A stretch of DNA of 64,000 bases from NCBI GenBank assembly GCA_017507125.1, contig JAFWBQ010000092.1:20631-84630 (forward strand), read 5' to 3'. A model generated the notes under the pieces. It was not told the origin of the DNA. It saw nothing but the letters and a program-made list of their open reading frames with translations, and made no database searches. Position 1 is the first letter of the stretch. Each line of letters starts with the position of its first letter. This DNA is from Lentisphaeria bacterium. GTDB lineage: Bacteria > Verrucomicrobiota > Lentisphaeria > Victivallales > Victivallaceae. Position numbers and translations under genes: made by a program. Shown one piece after another: positions 1 through 9,496 of the stretch.

Positions 1-156
1 AGCTGTGTTTCTTCACCGGTACGGATCCTGCGGGATGAAAACTGTCACTCCTCACTGCCCGGACTTTATCCGGCAGGGGAGGGCGTCGGCGCCGCGGGCG
101 GCATTCTTTCTGGAGCCGCTGACGGTATCCGCTGTGCCCTTGCCATGTTAAAGTAA
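1..156 (+). CDS. C-terminal end of COG2509-like FAD-dependent dehydrogenase (partial)
   Basis: An open frame runs from the window edge in frame 1 and stops with TAA at 154-156. Its last 51 residues include SSPVRILRD, GLYPAGEGVGAAGGILSGAA and DGIR. This matches the C-terminal FAD-binding end of the uncharacterised NAD(FAD)-utilising dehydrogenases of COG2509, whose tails read GLYP-GEG-G-AGGI-S-A-DGI. The upstream part lies outside the window. The last 9 bases overlap the end of the convergent PhoH gene. The substrate is unknown. The call rests on a short but very characteristic tail. Confidence 0.8.
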   Translation, partial: SCVSSPVRILRDENCHSSLPGLYPAGEGVGAAGGILSGAADGIRCALAMLK

Positions 157-1542
157 TTTTGCCGCGATGGCGGCAAGAGTGCTGCGCTCACTGCGGTTCA
201 ATGTGACGTGTCCGTAAAGGGGCTGTCCTTTAAGTTTTTCCACGGCATAAGAAAGTCCGTTGCTGGATTTATCCAGGTAGGGATTGTCGATCTGCCCCGG
301 ATCCCCCGTCAGTATCATCTTTGTGTCATTGCCGCAGCGGCTGATGATGGTCTTGACCTCGTGCGGGGTCAGATTTTGGGCTTCATCAACGATAACGAAC
401 TGGCGGGCGATGCTGCGTCCGCGGATATAGGTGAGAGCTTCAAGATCGATTTTGCGGGTGTTGAGCAGAGATTCAACGGTCATTTTTGTTTGACGTTTGG
501 GAGCCGCTTTTTCCTGGGGAAGAGAACCGCTGTCCGCAAGAAGAAACTGCAGATTATCAAAAACCGGCTGCATCCAGCTGCCGAGTTTGGCATCCTTTGA
601 TCCGGGGAGAAAACCGATGTCTTTGCCCAAAGGAATAATAGGACGGGAAACAAGAATGCGTTCAAACTCTTCCTTCTGCAAGGTCAGCTGAAGCGCTGCC
701 GCCAGTGCCAGCAAGGTTTTTCCGGTCCCGGCGCCTCCCACGAGCGTCACCAGACGGACTGCCGGATCAAGAAGCAGGTCAAGTGCCATGCGCTGCTCCT
801 TGTTTTTGGGAACGATATTCCAGACCCGGTCCGTGAGTGTATAGTCAAGGAGTTTCAGCTTCCCTTCTCCATTTGCCCGTGCAACGGCGCAACGCTGACT
901 GTTATCATCACACTCTAAAAGCGCAAAACAATTGGCGGGCAGTTGATGATCCTCCATCTCTTTTTCCTGAAAAAGACGGGTGATCGTTTCTTCAGTAACA
1001 CTTTTCCGGCTTATTCCGGAATAAAATTTTTCCGAACTGACGCGGTTGCTGTCAAAGTCCATGACCCTGATACCGAGAGCGTCAGCTTTGAGTCTGACAT
1101 TGATATCCTTGCTGATCATGATCACCTGATTCTGATGTTTCAGGTGGCGTTCGTAGGCGACGCGGAGGATCCTGTTGTCCGGCACGCTTGCGGGCATGTC
1201 TCCGGAACTGAATAGAGCATCAACAGCTTTTTCCTCCGGCGACCCCGGTTCAATGCAGGAGTTGAGAACAAAAAGCCGCCCGGTCGCTGTTTTGGAAACA
1301 CGGGAAAGGGGAATCCCTTCTTTGAGTTTTCCGGGGGCGGGCTCTGACTGACGCAGACGATCCAGTTTCCGGATCACCATGCGGGCGTTGCGTCCCAGTT
1401 CATCGTTGTTCTTTTTGAATTTATCCAATTCTTCCAGAACCGCCATGGGAATTATCACATCGTTATCCTGAAAGGACTCAATACTCTGACCGCTGTGCAG
1501 CAGTACATTGGTGTCAAGAATGAAGCTTTTGATCTTTCCCAT
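148..1542 (-). CDS. PhoH family ATPase with N-terminal PIN domain (YlaK/PhoH2-like)
   Basis: The protein has 464 aa. Residues 7-150 form a PIN nuclease domain, starting with the acidic DTNVLLH motif. From about residue 240 there is a PhoH ATPase with Walker A GGAGTGKT and Walker B VIVDEAQN. PhoH2-type proteins are known as PIN-helicase fusions acting on RNA, sometimes linked to toxin-antitoxin loci; no antitoxin gene is seen next to it here. The start ATG has an AGGGG ribosome site about 8 bases upstream. It lies 18 bp after the lipoprotein gene, so both probably share the promoter at 2035-2063. Confidence 0.93.
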   Translation of the reverse strand: MGKIKSFILDTNVLLHSGQSIESFQDNDVIIPMAVLEELDKFKKNNDELGRNARMVIRKLDRLRQSEPAPGKLKEGIPLSRVSKTATGRLFVLNSCIEPGSPEEKAVDALFSSGDMPASVPDNRILRVAYERHLKHQNQVIMISKDINVRLKADALGIRVMDFDSNRVSSEKFYSGISRKSVTEETITRLFQEKEMEDHQLPANCFALLECDDNSQRCAVARANGEGKLKLLDYTLTDRVWNIVPKNKEQRMALDLLLDPAVRLVTLVGGAGTGKTLLALAAALQLTLQKEEFERILVSRPIIPLGKDIGFLPGSKDAKLGSWMQPVFDNLQFLLADSGSLPQEKAAPKRQTKMTVESLLNTRKIDLEALTYIRGRSIARQFVIVDEAQNLTPHEVKTIISRCGNDTKMILTGDPGQIDNPYLDKSSNGLSYAVEKLKGQPLYGHVTLNRSERSTLAAIAAKLL

Positions 1543-1560
1543 GGTGAAACCCCTTTTGTT

Positions 1561-1989
1561 TTACGGCTCCCTGTCGTAGCTTTCCCGGGCGTTGCGGAGC
1601 GCTGCGGAGCGGGAACGGACACCTGTCGCGGAGACATTGAGGATCTTTTTGCTCACAAAGGGGAAGGGCACATAGCTTTCCATCATCACCAGATTCTGAT
1701 TGATGAGGCGGGTCGCACCTTTGCTTTTTGCCTCTTTTGTCAACATCCAGATGGCATTATCAGTGGTTTGGGTGTAGGTGAAAAATGTGAACTTTCCGTC
1801 AGCAAGACCGCCGGTGATGATGGGCAGTCCGATAAAGTAGTAACCGGGAATCTGGATCAGAATCTGGCAAGTTGCCTTTTCTGTCGGTGTGCCGCAGGCA
1901 AGACCATTGAAATTCTGGGTGGACTCAATTGAGGTGCATCCGGCAAAAAGCAAACCGGCGGCAGCAAGAGAAAGAAGAGATTTTTTCAT
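1561..1989 (-). CDS. small hypothetical lipoprotein
   Basis: The protein has 142 aa. A lysine start and hydrophobic stretch lead to a lipobox (LLFAGC, Cys at residue 18), so it is probably exported and lipidated. The mature part has no motif I recognise. Hydrophobic patches around residues 44-65 could be beta or membrane-associated segments, and the C-terminus is rich in Arg/Ser/Ala. It is the first gene of a two-gene unit with the PhoH ATPase, behind a clear promoter, with a CAGGAGT ribosome site. Function unknown. Confidence 0.8.
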   Translation of the reverse strand: MKKSLLSLAAAGLLFAGCTSIESTQNFNGLACGTPTEKATCQILIQIPGYYFIGLPIITGGLADGKFTFFTYTQTTDNAIWMLTKEAKSKGATRLINQNLVMMESYVPFPFVSKKILNVSATGVRSRSAALRNARESYDREP

Positions 1990-2034
1990 GTAATTGTGAC
2001 TCCTGTGTTTGATTTATATTCAAAGTACATTGAT

Positions 2035-2063
2035 AATATAATACTTTTTTCTGTTTACTGCAA
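2035..2063 (-). promoter_or_regulatory. sigma70-type promoter of lipoprotein-phoH
   Basis: On the minus strand TTGCAG (2058-2063) is followed after 17 bp by TATATT (2035-2040). It lies 46 bp before the lipoprotein start and fits the pattern seen throughout the window. Confidence 0.7.
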
Positions 2064-2114
2064 GGGCGTACAAAACAAATTTTGAAAAAAATTAACGATT
2101 TACTTTTTTGCTGC

Positions 2115-2143
2115 TTGAAAAGAGATGTGTTTGATGTCATATT
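2115..2143 (+). promoter_or_regulatory. sigma70-type promoter of pseudopilin operon
   Basis: TTGAAA (2115-2120), 17 bp, CATATT (2138-2143). It lies about 60 bp before the pseudopilin start. Confidence 0.6.
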
Positions 2144-2204
2144 AAGAGGACGTTTTGTTTGAAAATTACTATTGATTTTTGTTTTTTACAAGGTGATGTC
2201 TGAA

Positions 2205-2909
2205 ATGGAGAGAAAAAAGAGTACTTTTACGCTCATAGAGCTGCTTGTCGTCATTGCCATTATTGCTATTCTTGCCGCCATGCTGCTTCCGGCACTTCAG
2301 CAGGCCCGGAACAGAGGACGCTCTGCGGCATGCATCAACAATATGAAACAGCTGGGACTTGCCGTCCAGAGTTACCTGGACTCCAATAATGAGTTCTATT
2401 TCGGCAATGACAATGCCGCGTCAGGAAGTGCCTCCAGTCCTCCCGGCGGGTGGGACGGATATATGATCGCAAAAGGACTTGTTTCTCTTACCGGGCTGCG
2501 CTGTCCCGGAAATGACGGAAAAGCGCCTTCCCTTGAAAATGAATGGAAGCCGGAGAATATACATTACGGATACAATTACTTCCATCTGGGCAGTTCTGTA
2601 CGCAACGGGGGCACCAGTGATGTTTCAGCAAAGTACACGCAGCTGACCAAACCTGCCAATACTCTTGCCATGGCTGATAACCGGATCCTCGGAGGCACAG
2701 CTGACTACTCCAGCAGATCCCTTAATGACAGTTATACGGTCGGAACCTCTTTCGGACTTATCTATCCCTGGCACTCAGGAAGTTCCAATATCCTCTGGTG
2801 CGACGGACATGTTTCTGCCCTGCGCTGTATAACTGCTGAAAATGCCTACAACCCGGGAATGATCGGAAAAAAGACAAACAACCTTTCCCGTTGGAAGAGA
2901 ATTCAGTGA
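2205..2909 (+). CDS. xrep-type prepilin-like protein (type II pseudopilin)
   Basis: The protein has 234 aa. The N-terminus carries a class III prepilin leader: short and basic, then [20 protein letters not shown], with the Glu at +5 that prepilin peptidase substrates have. The rest is a globular domain ending in [15 protein letters not shown], the DGHV ending typical of Lentisphaerota and Planctomycetota pseudopilin families. I start at ATG 2205 because AAGGTGAT (2190-2197) sits at a good distance; earlier in-frame codons at 2172 (TTG) and 2196 lack this. It lies 10 bp before the DUF4838 gene, so the two are probably co-transcribed. Such proteins are highly multiplied in this phylum; their role is unproven. 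Confidence 0.88.
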   Translation: MERKKSTFTLIELLVVIAIIAILAAMLLPALQQARNRGRSAACINNMKQLGLAVQSYLDSNNEFYFGNDNAASGSASSPPGGWDGYMIAKGLVSLTGLRCPGNDGKAPSLENEWKPENIHYGYNYFHLGSSVRNGGTSDVSAKYTQLTKPANTLAMADNRILGGTADYSSRSLNDSYTVGTSFGLIYPWHSGSSNILWCDGHVSALRCITAENAYNPGMIGKKTNNLSRWKRIQ

Positions 2910-2919
2910 GGAGCTGATG

Positions 2920-5208
2920 ATGAAGAAGATTTTAAGTACCCTGTTATCCTTTGCATTTTTTATTTCTCTGTATTCAGCAGAGATTCTTTTTTGGGAAAAA
3001 GGAAAGAATTTTTGTGAGATCCTTCTGCCCGCAAAACCCGATCCCCGGGAAAATGAAGCTGCAGAATTACTGAAAAAAAGTTTTCCTGCCATGGGCAGCG
3101 GTAAATTTTCAAAATCAGAGGGCAATAAAGGCGTCAGAATCCATATCGGCAATACCCCTGCCGGGAAAAAGATGATTGCCGCCGCAGGCAGGATAGATCC
3201 TGACGGATTTGTTATTGATGCTCCTGACAGTAAAAATCTGGTTATCGCAGGCGGTTCCCCTTTGGGAACTCTTTTTGGAGTCATGGAGTTTCTGGAGCGT
3301 TACGCAGGCGTTATGTGGGTGTGGCCAGGCAAATACGGTACGGTCATCCCCCGGAAAGAAAGTTTTTCAGCCGTTGTCAAATATCAGCGTGAGGAACCTG
3401 CATTCCGGATCAGACAGCTGGGGGTGGATCCCTCAATGGCCCATTTTTTCCGCTTTGCCATCAGAAATACTGACGACGAAAGAGCGCAGTACAGTCATAA
3501 CATCAACAAGACCATGCCGCCCAAATTGTGGGAAAAACATCCTGAATATTTCAACATGCTCAACGGTGTCCGCCGGAAACCTGTCAAGATGAAACGTCAG
3601 GCTTGTACTTCAAATCCCGCAGTCATCAAAATCTTCATTGAAGGAGCCGCCCGTTATTTTAAGCGTTTTCCCAGGCGCGAAAGTTTCAGTGTCGCCCAGA
3701 GTGACGGCGGACACTTCTGCGAATGTCCCCAATGCCGCGCTCTGGATGTGCCCGGCGTTCCCGGTGTGACTGACCGCTATTTTACTTTTGCCAATCAGGT
3801 GGCTGACGGTATTGCAAAAGAATTTCCGGAAAAATTCATTGCCTCTCTGGCTTATGGCGACGGAACTCAGGAGCCGCCTTCAAAAATTTCGCTGCGGCCC
3901 AATGTGATCCCCTGCCTGGTGATCCCCAGCATGTCTCATCCTCGGCAGAGCGTGGAGAAATGGGCGGCAAAAGCAAGCAACCTTTACGCCTATTTTCATT
4001 TGCACGGCAGAGAAAATCCCAAACTCTATGCCACAGTCTTTGCTGAATATCTGCGTTTTCTCAAGAAGAACAAGGTCGTCGGCATCTGCGGCGAACTTCA
4101 TCCCGCTCTGCCCAAACTCAACGGCAGTTATGAGATCGACGGTCCCCGGAGCTGGATCATCAGCAAGTTGATATGGAACCCGCAGCAGGATCCCGGAGAG
4201 CTGCTGAAGATGTTCTGTGATAAGTTTTACGGACCTGCGGCAAAACCCATGCTGCGTTATTACTCCATTCTGGAAAAGGCATGGCAGAAACTTGACAATG
4301 TATATGACTTCCGTTGCGACTACGACAATTCTGGATTCTTTCTCTATACTCCCGGAGAGATGAAAGAGATGGTTCAATGTGTCCGTGAAGCGGAAAAACT
4401 TGCAGGGCGGGATAAAGAAATCAAAGGCAGGATCGCAGCTTTGAAAAAACTTCTTTTCCCAAGAGCTTCTTATTACTGCTTTGCCGGATTGAAAAAAGAT
4501 CCTTCACCTGAGAAGGTGATCCGTGCCATTGAAGAAGCAAAGAAACTCAACCCGGTAAACCCCATGCTTTATTTGCCTGCTGAGGAAGCAGAAGCGGTTG
4601 ATTTGGCTTTCAGAAAACTCCCTGCAGGGAAATTTTCAGCTCTGATGAAAAAAACGCCTGAGCTTGACTTTTTTGACCACTCCGGCGCAAAGTATAAAAA
4701 CTTTTGCAGCAATCCCGGTTTTGAAAAACAGGGCAGGAGCCGGAAAGTCGCCGGCGCTGACTGGCAGAAAATCAATGCCGCCGGATGGAGCAGTTGGATC
4801 GGCGTTTATACGCCCGGTTCCGTTACCATTTCTCCGGCAGCCGCACGGAGCGGAAAAAGAGGCGTGCTGTTTGACGGTTGTCAGGCGGCAACAGTCAACT
4901 ATGTGATCCCTGTTTCGCCCGGAGAACGTTACAGGGTGACAGCCTGGTTCAAAGGAAAAGGGGGGCACATTTCTGCCAACTTCAAAGACAAGGCAAAAAA
5001 ATGGCTTCACAAAAGTTCTTTTATCAAATCCCGGATCGCAAATGGCAACGGGGAATTTGAAAAAATAACTATGACCTTCTCCGTTCCCCTCAAGGCAGCA
5101 AGCTGTTCGCTCCTTTTCGGAGTCCGCGACCAGAAGAAGGGAGAGAAGATGTATTTGGATGATGTGGAAATAATCCGCCTCGGAAACAGCGTTTCTGAAA
5201 GTAAATGA
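2920..5208 (+). CDS. secreted DUF4838 glycosidase-like protein with C-terminal carbohydrate-binding domain
   Basis: The protein has 762 aa with signal peptide MKKILSTLLSFAFFISLYSA. An N-terminal GH67/GH20-type beta domain (residues 25-125) contains GFVIDAPDSKNLVIAG and FGVMEFLERY. A TIM-barrel-like DUF4838 domain follows, with the HPEYF signature and Cys 267, 269 and 272 (CECPQC). The last 160 residues, from NPGFEKQG, look like a carbohydrate-binding beta sandwich. DUF4838 proteins are thought to be glycoside hydrolases related to alpha-glucuronidases, but substrates are not established. Start ATG 2920 is preferred over 2917 because GAGGAG then lies 6 bases away. It is followed 12 bp later by the M19 gene. 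Confidence 0.85.
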   Translation: MKKILSTLLSFAFFISLYSAEILFWEKGKNFCEILLPAKPDPRENEAAELLKKSFPAMGSGKFSKSEGNKGVRIHIGNTPAGKKMIAAAGRIDPDGFVIDAPDSKNLVIAGGSPLGTLFGVMEFLERYAGVMWVWPGKYGTVIPRKESFSAVVKYQREEPAFRIRQLGVDPSMAHFFRFAIRNTDDERAQYSHNINKTMPPKLWEKHPEYFNMLNGVRRKPVKMKRQACTSNPAVIKIFIEGAARYFKRFPRRESFSVAQSDGGHFCECPQCRALDVPGVPGVTDRYFTFANQVADGIAKEFPEKFIASLAYGDGTQEPPSKISLRPNVIPCLVIPSMSHPRQSVEKWAAKASNLYAYFHLHGRENPKLYATVFAEYLRFLKKNKVVGICGELHPALPKLNGSYEIDGPRSWIISKLIWNPQQDPGELLKMFCDKFYGPAAKPMLRYYSILEKAWQKLDNVYDFRCDYDNSGFFLYTPGEMKEMVQCVREAEKLAGRDKEIKGRIAALKKLLFPRASYYCFAGLKKDPSPEKVIRAIEEAKKLNPVNPMLYLPAEEAEAVDLAFRKLPAGKFSALMKKTPELDFFDHSGAKYKNFCSNPGFEKQGRSRKVAGADWQKINAAGWSSWIGVYTPGSVTISPAAARSGKRGVLFDGCQAATVNYVIPVSPGERYRVTAWFKGKGGHISANFKDKAKKWLHKSSFIKSRIANGNGEFEKITMTFSVPLKAASCSLLFGVRDQKKGEKMYLDDVEIIRLGNSVSESK

Positions 5209-5220
5209 AGAGGGATTGGT

Positions 5221-6423
5221 ATGTACGCAAATTGGATCGCTGACCGGCAGCTCGCCTTGAGCATGCTCAAACCCTCCCCGAAAGAAGTTGAACACGGGCT
5301 GGAACTTCACCGGGACTCACTTGTTTTTGATGCTTACGGCTTCATGCCCTCCGGCGGAGGACATAACGAAAGGGCGGAAAAGATCATTTCTGAAAACGGC
5401 TCAAAGCATGAACTTCAGGCTGCCAATGAAGAGTTTGCAAGCTGCCTTTCTTACATGAAAGACCCGGAGATGGTCAAACTGCTTCAGCAGGCCTTTGAGT
5501 ACTCCGGTGTGGATTGCATCTTTCAGAATGCGGGCGTAGAGGGCAACGATGTGGGAAACATGCTGAAACGCCTGAGCTGTTTCACCTTCCTGACCGATCA
5601 CCAGCCTGAGGTTTTTGAAAGAGTCGTATGGCCGGATAAATTTGAAGAGATCCGTGCAAGGGGACACAAAGCACTTTGTTTTACCACCAATGGAGTTCCT
5701 CTGCCTTCACATTTCGTTTCGGCTGAAGAGGCACTGGAACATATTGCCGTTTTTGCCCGGTTCGGGGTCCGCATGATGCATCTCACCTACAACAGACGCA
5801 ATCTTATCGGCGACGGATGTGCCGAAAAAGCCGATAGCGGCTTGAGTGATTTCGGTCGCATGGTCATCGCTGAGATGAACCGGGTGGGGATCATCCCGGA
5901 TGTGGCGCACAGCGGACAGCGTACCAGTCTTGAAGCGGCACTCTGCTCGCAGAAGCCCGTAGTCGCAAGTCATACGGTTGCCGGGAAACTTTCTTTTCAT
6001 TTCCGTGGAAAGTCCGATGAAGTCATTGAAGCCATCAAAAAAACAAACGGCTATGTCGGCATTTGCGCCATTCCCCGCTTTTTGAGCGGCAGCTCAAATA
6101 TCTGTGCCATGATGGATCACATTGAGTATGTCGCCCGGAAATTCGGCGTTGACCATGTCGCCATCGGAACTGACCGTTCAACCCGCCTTGCCCCTGTTGA
6201 AATCAATGGCGTTCCGGCGCTCTCCCGGCGCGGCTGGGAAAATTTCTGGCCCGATCCCGGTGACGGCGGTTCCAAAGTGACCGAAGAGCAGTTCCGTTCT
6301 CTCGCCTTTCTCAACTGGCCCCTCTTTACTGTGGGGCTGGTTCAGAGGGGATTTTCTGACGATGAGATCAGAAAGATCATCGGCGGAAATGTACTGAGAG
6401 TCATCAGAGAAACCTCTCTTTGA
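5221..6423 (+). CDS. membrane dipeptidase-like protein (peptidase M19 family), atypical metal site
   Basis: The protein has 400 aa with no signal peptide. The amidohydrolase barrel of M19 is recognisable: a Glu in GVEGND near residue 105, His in PDVAHSG and His in PVVASHT, matching the Glu and two late His ligands of renal dipeptidase. The first ligand pair, normally HxD in DGHND, is replaced by FDAYGF at residues 36-41. It may therefore bind one metal or act on something other than dipeptides. It sits 12 bp behind the DUF4838 gene, which hints at a role in sugar or amide metabolism. The AGAGGG ribosome site supports ATG 5221. Confidence 0.8.
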   Translation: MYANWIADRQLALSMLKPSPKEVEHGLELHRDSLVFDAYGFMPSGGGHNERAEKIISENGSKHELQAANEEFASCLSYMKDPEMVKLLQQAFEYSGVDCIFQNAGVEGNDVGNMLKRLSCFTFLTDHQPEVFERVVWPDKFEEIRARGHKALCFTTNGVPLPSHFVSAEEALEHIAVFARFGVRMMHLTYNRRNLIGDGCAEKADSGLSDFGRMVIAEMNRVGIIPDVAHSGQRTSLEAALCSQKPVVASHTVAGKLSFHFRGKSDEVIEAIKKTNGYVGICAIPRFLSGSSNICAMMDHIEYVARKFGVDHVAIGTDRSTRLAPVEINGVPALSRRGWENFWPDPGDGGSKVTEEQFRSLAFLNWPLFTVGLVQRGFSDDEIRKIIGGNVLRVIRETSL

Positions 6424-6516
6424 AGAATTTTTCCGGAAATCGTAATAAAGCAAACAGACACAATATTACAGAAAGTTATTTCTCCGCAAACTCAAATCAG
6501 GAAAGAATTGTGATTT

Positions 6517-9453
6517 ATGAAAGTAAAATTTATTTGGATGGCCTTTTTGCTGCTTTGTTCCGGTTTGACAGCAGCGGCGTTGCGCTCTGATATGGATCCT
6601 GCGATCCCCCGGAAGGTGAATGTGGGGCAGAAAAGTGTGATGGTGCTTGATAAAAACACTCACATCGTGCTTCCGCCCAAATCAAAACCTACTGCGAAGT
6701 TTGCTGCTGAGGAGCTGGCGAAGTTTCTGGGAAAATGTTTTAACAGCAAAATACAGATCGTCCCGGCGCCTTTGAAAAACGGAGTTGCCATTGTTGTCGG
6801 CGAAAATACTTATTCCCGTTCACTTGGCATCGACACAGCACGGTTCGACCGTGACGGTTTTGCCATCAAGTCCGGGAAAAATATGATCGCTATCGCAGGA
6901 AGGGATTCTGCAAGTGGTAATCCCGCCCATAAAAATGACAACTACTTTGAACATGCCACACTTTTCGGAGCCTATGACTTTCTGGAGCGTTTTGCTGAAG
7001 TCCGTTTTTATTTCCCCGGCAAGTATGGCGTTGTCGTGCCGCAGAAAAAAGCGATTCCTCTGGGCAGCATTGACATTTATGACCGTCCGGATCATTTTCA
7101 GCGCCGCAGTCATGAATTCAGCAATGCCTGGTATGACAGAGAAACTGCCAAAGGCGGTCCTGTCTTGCAGGATTACCGCCGCCGTTCACAAACCTTTTAT
7201 GTCCCCTGCTGCCACAGTCTGGAGCACAGCGGATACTATCGCCGTTTTGCCAAAACGCATCCTGAGTATTTTGCCAAAGATCCCAATGGAAAGATTTATG
7301 CCGCAGACCACTGGTCCGTAGGCAGCGGATGTTATCTTTCTGAAGGCTACCGCAACGAGATCTTTCTTGATGCAGTTTCTTATTTGAAAGGGGAACCCGC
7401 TTCCAAACGGGGTGTGCTGCGGGGCACTGACCGCCATCCGAAGTCCGGTTACGGCTGGGATGCTGTTGTGGGACAACCCGGATTTTTCAGCATCATGCCC
7501 GGTGACCATCACCGCCGCTGCCTTTGTGAAAAATGCAAAGTCTATATGGCAAAATACGGCGAAAACGAGTATGTGTGGGATATGGTCCTTGATGTGGCAC
7601 GCCGCATTCTTAAATCCGGCGTCAAAGGCAAGATCACCGCAATGGCTTATGCCCGTTATACAGAAGTTCCGAAACAGGATATCCCTGAAAGCATGGAGAT
7701 CATGGTTGCAACCACTGGACCATGGGCAGAAAGGATCAGTTCCATGCGTGAAATGGGGGATAAACGTGTTATTTCATGGACACGGAAACTCAACCGCAAG
7801 GTGTGGCTCTGGAACTACCCGAGCAAACTGAACAGCAACGCCAATGTGGGGATCCCGCAAATGGCTCCCCGGACAGTGGGAAAATACTATAAACGTCTGG
7901 GGCCTTATATTTTCGGAACTTTCTATGAATCCGAATCAGATAAGTGGATCTTCAACTACCTCAATACCTATGTGTTTTTCAAACACGCCTGGAACAACAG
8001 CGTGGATATTGACGCCCTTGTGGATGAACATCACAAAGTCATGTTCGGCGCGGCAGCTCCTGAAATGAATAAATTTTATAACGAGCTGGAACATATATGG
8101 ATGAATAAAATCCTCGGTAAGATCGTGGAAACACCCTTGGGGCCTGTTGTTTCCCCGCCAGCTGTCCATGAGGTCTGGGAAAAGATCTATTCGCCTGCCA
8201 AACTCAAAGAGTTCGCGGAGTGTTTTGACCGTGCCGGGAAGAAAGTCACCGGGGAGTACAAAGAGCGGCTTGAATTTATCCGTAAACATTTTCTCGGTTC
8301 TTTGGAAGAGGCCTCCCGGAAATATTTCCGGGAAAAAGAGGCTCTGGCTGATTGGAGCTATCACGTGAAAGATCTTGCCGTCAGTGAAAAGATCGTGATC
8401 GACGGTAAATTGGATGACTCCGGCTGGAAAAAGTGTGAACCCACATATCTGCTTCCCGTGACCGGTGATATCTGCGAAGTCAAAACCGCCGTCAGAGTGC
8501 GGCGCGGCAAAGAGCATCTCTACTTCAGTTTTGAATGTATGGAGCCCCTGATGAGTGAGATCGTCACAGAAAGGCTTACATTTGACCACAAGGATCTCTG
8601 GATGGATTCAGTGGTGGAATTTTTTCTCAATCCTTCCGGCAACGGTAAGGAGTATTATCAGTTCATCATCAACTCCAGAGGCGTTTATTCTGATTTGTAC
8701 AATATCCGTTCCGGCAACAATTCACAGACCAACAGTTCGTGGCGTTCCGGGATCAAGGTCGCCGTTCTGAGGCACGAGGACCGCTTTTGCATTGAAGCAG
8801 CTCTCCCCATCAAAGATCTTGACAACTATGATCCCCGCAACTTCAGAGCCAATTTTTGCCGTCACCGTTCCCTGCGCAAATCGAAAGTCAAAAGCCGTTA
8901 TTATTCCTGGTCCCCCAATCATATCGGATACCATGAAGTTGAAAATTACGGCCAACTCCTTTTTGAGAAAAAAAATGACGGTAATATGATCGTCAATGGC
9001 GATTTCACCAAGCCTTTCAGAGGCTACTGGTCAGTCAACTCCCATAAAGAGGATGGCCCCCGGTTTGACGAAACGACTTTTATCACCGGCGGCCGCAGTG
9101 CTTTGCTTGACGCAACAGACGGAAAATTCAAGTGGGTCTTTCAGGGATTGCCTCTGAAAGCCAATACAACTTATGCAGTCAGTTTTCATCTCAAGATGGA
9201 AAATGTGACCCCCACCGCAGCCAATGGCGGATTCCAGCTGCTGCTTGGAGATAACAAAAATAATTTTTTCCCGCAAGTCCCCTATACCGGGACAATGCCC
9301 TGGACGCGGCAGGGATTTTTCTGGACCACAGGAAAAGACGGAGGAAAAGTTATCAAGGGACGCAGCCGCTGCATCCGTTTGGGGATCCGCAACGCCAAAG
9401 GGAAGGTCTGGATCGACAACATTAAATTTGCCGAAGTGAAAAAAGAAAAATAA
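6517..9453 (+). CDS. secreted DUF4838 protein with CBM9-like and C-terminal binding domains (paralogue 1)
   Basis: The protein has 978 aa. Signal peptide at residues 1-21. An N-terminal beta domain spans about 25-170. The DUF4838 barrel follows, with HPEYFAKDPNGK, GDHHRRCLCEKC (Cys 335, 337, 340) and FGTFYESESD. From residue 626 (IDGKLDDSGW) a CBM9-like domain starts, of the type often fused to xylanases. From about 823 (NMIVNGDF) a second beta-sandwich module runs to the end. Export and three binding-type modules point to work on an insoluble or surface glycan. The AGGAAAG ribosome site is about 10 bp upstream. The next gene is a close paralogue. Confidence 0.87.
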   Translation: MKVKFIWMAFLLLCSGLTAAALRSDMDPAIPRKVNVGQKSVMVLDKNTHIVLPPKSKPTAKFAAEELAKFLGKCFNSKIQIVPAPLKNGVAIVVGENTYSRSLGIDTARFDRDGFAIKSGKNMIAIAGRDSASGNPAHKNDNYFEHATLFGAYDFLERFAEVRFYFPGKYGVVVPQKKAIPLGSIDIYDRPDHFQRRSHEFSNAWYDRETAKGGPVLQDYRRRSQTFYVPCCHSLEHSGYYRRFAKTHPEYFAKDPNGKIYAADHWSVGSGCYLSEGYRNEIFLDAVSYLKGEPASKRGVLRGTDRHPKSGYGWDAVVGQPGFFSIMPGDHHRRCLCEKCKVYMAKYGENEYVWDMVLDVARRILKSGVKGKITAMAYARYTEVPKQDIPESMEIMVATTGPWAERISSMREMGDKRVISWTRKLNRKVWLWNYPSKLNSNANVGIPQMAPRTVGKYYKRLGPYIFGTFYESESDKWIFNYLNTYVFFKHAWNNSVDIDALVDEHHKVMFGAAAPEMNKFYNELEHIWMNKILGKIVETPLGPVVSPPAVHEVWEKIYSPAKLKEFAECFDRAGKKVTGEYKERLEFIRKHFLGSLEEASRKYFREKEALADWSYHVKDLAVSEKIVIDGKLDDSGWKKCEPTYLLPVTGDICEVKTAVRVRRGKEHLYFSFECMEPLMSEIVTERLTFDHKDLWMDSVVEFFLNPSGNGKEYYQFIINSRGVYSDLYNIRSGNNSQTNSSWRSGIKVAVLRHEDRFCIEAALPIKDLDNYDPRNFRANFCRHRSLRKSKVKSRYYSWSPNHIGYHEVENYGQLLFEKKNDGNMIVNGDFTKPFRGYWSVNSHKEDGPRFDETTFITGGRSALLDATDGKFKWVFQGLPLKANTTYAVSFHLKMENVTPTAANGGFQLLLGDNKNNFFPQVPYTGTMPWTRQGFFWTTGKDGGKVIKGRSRCIRLGIRNAKGKVWIDNIKFAEVKKEK

Positions 9454-9496
9454 TCAGGAATTTTCAGGATTAACATAAAAACAGAAGGGATGTTTG

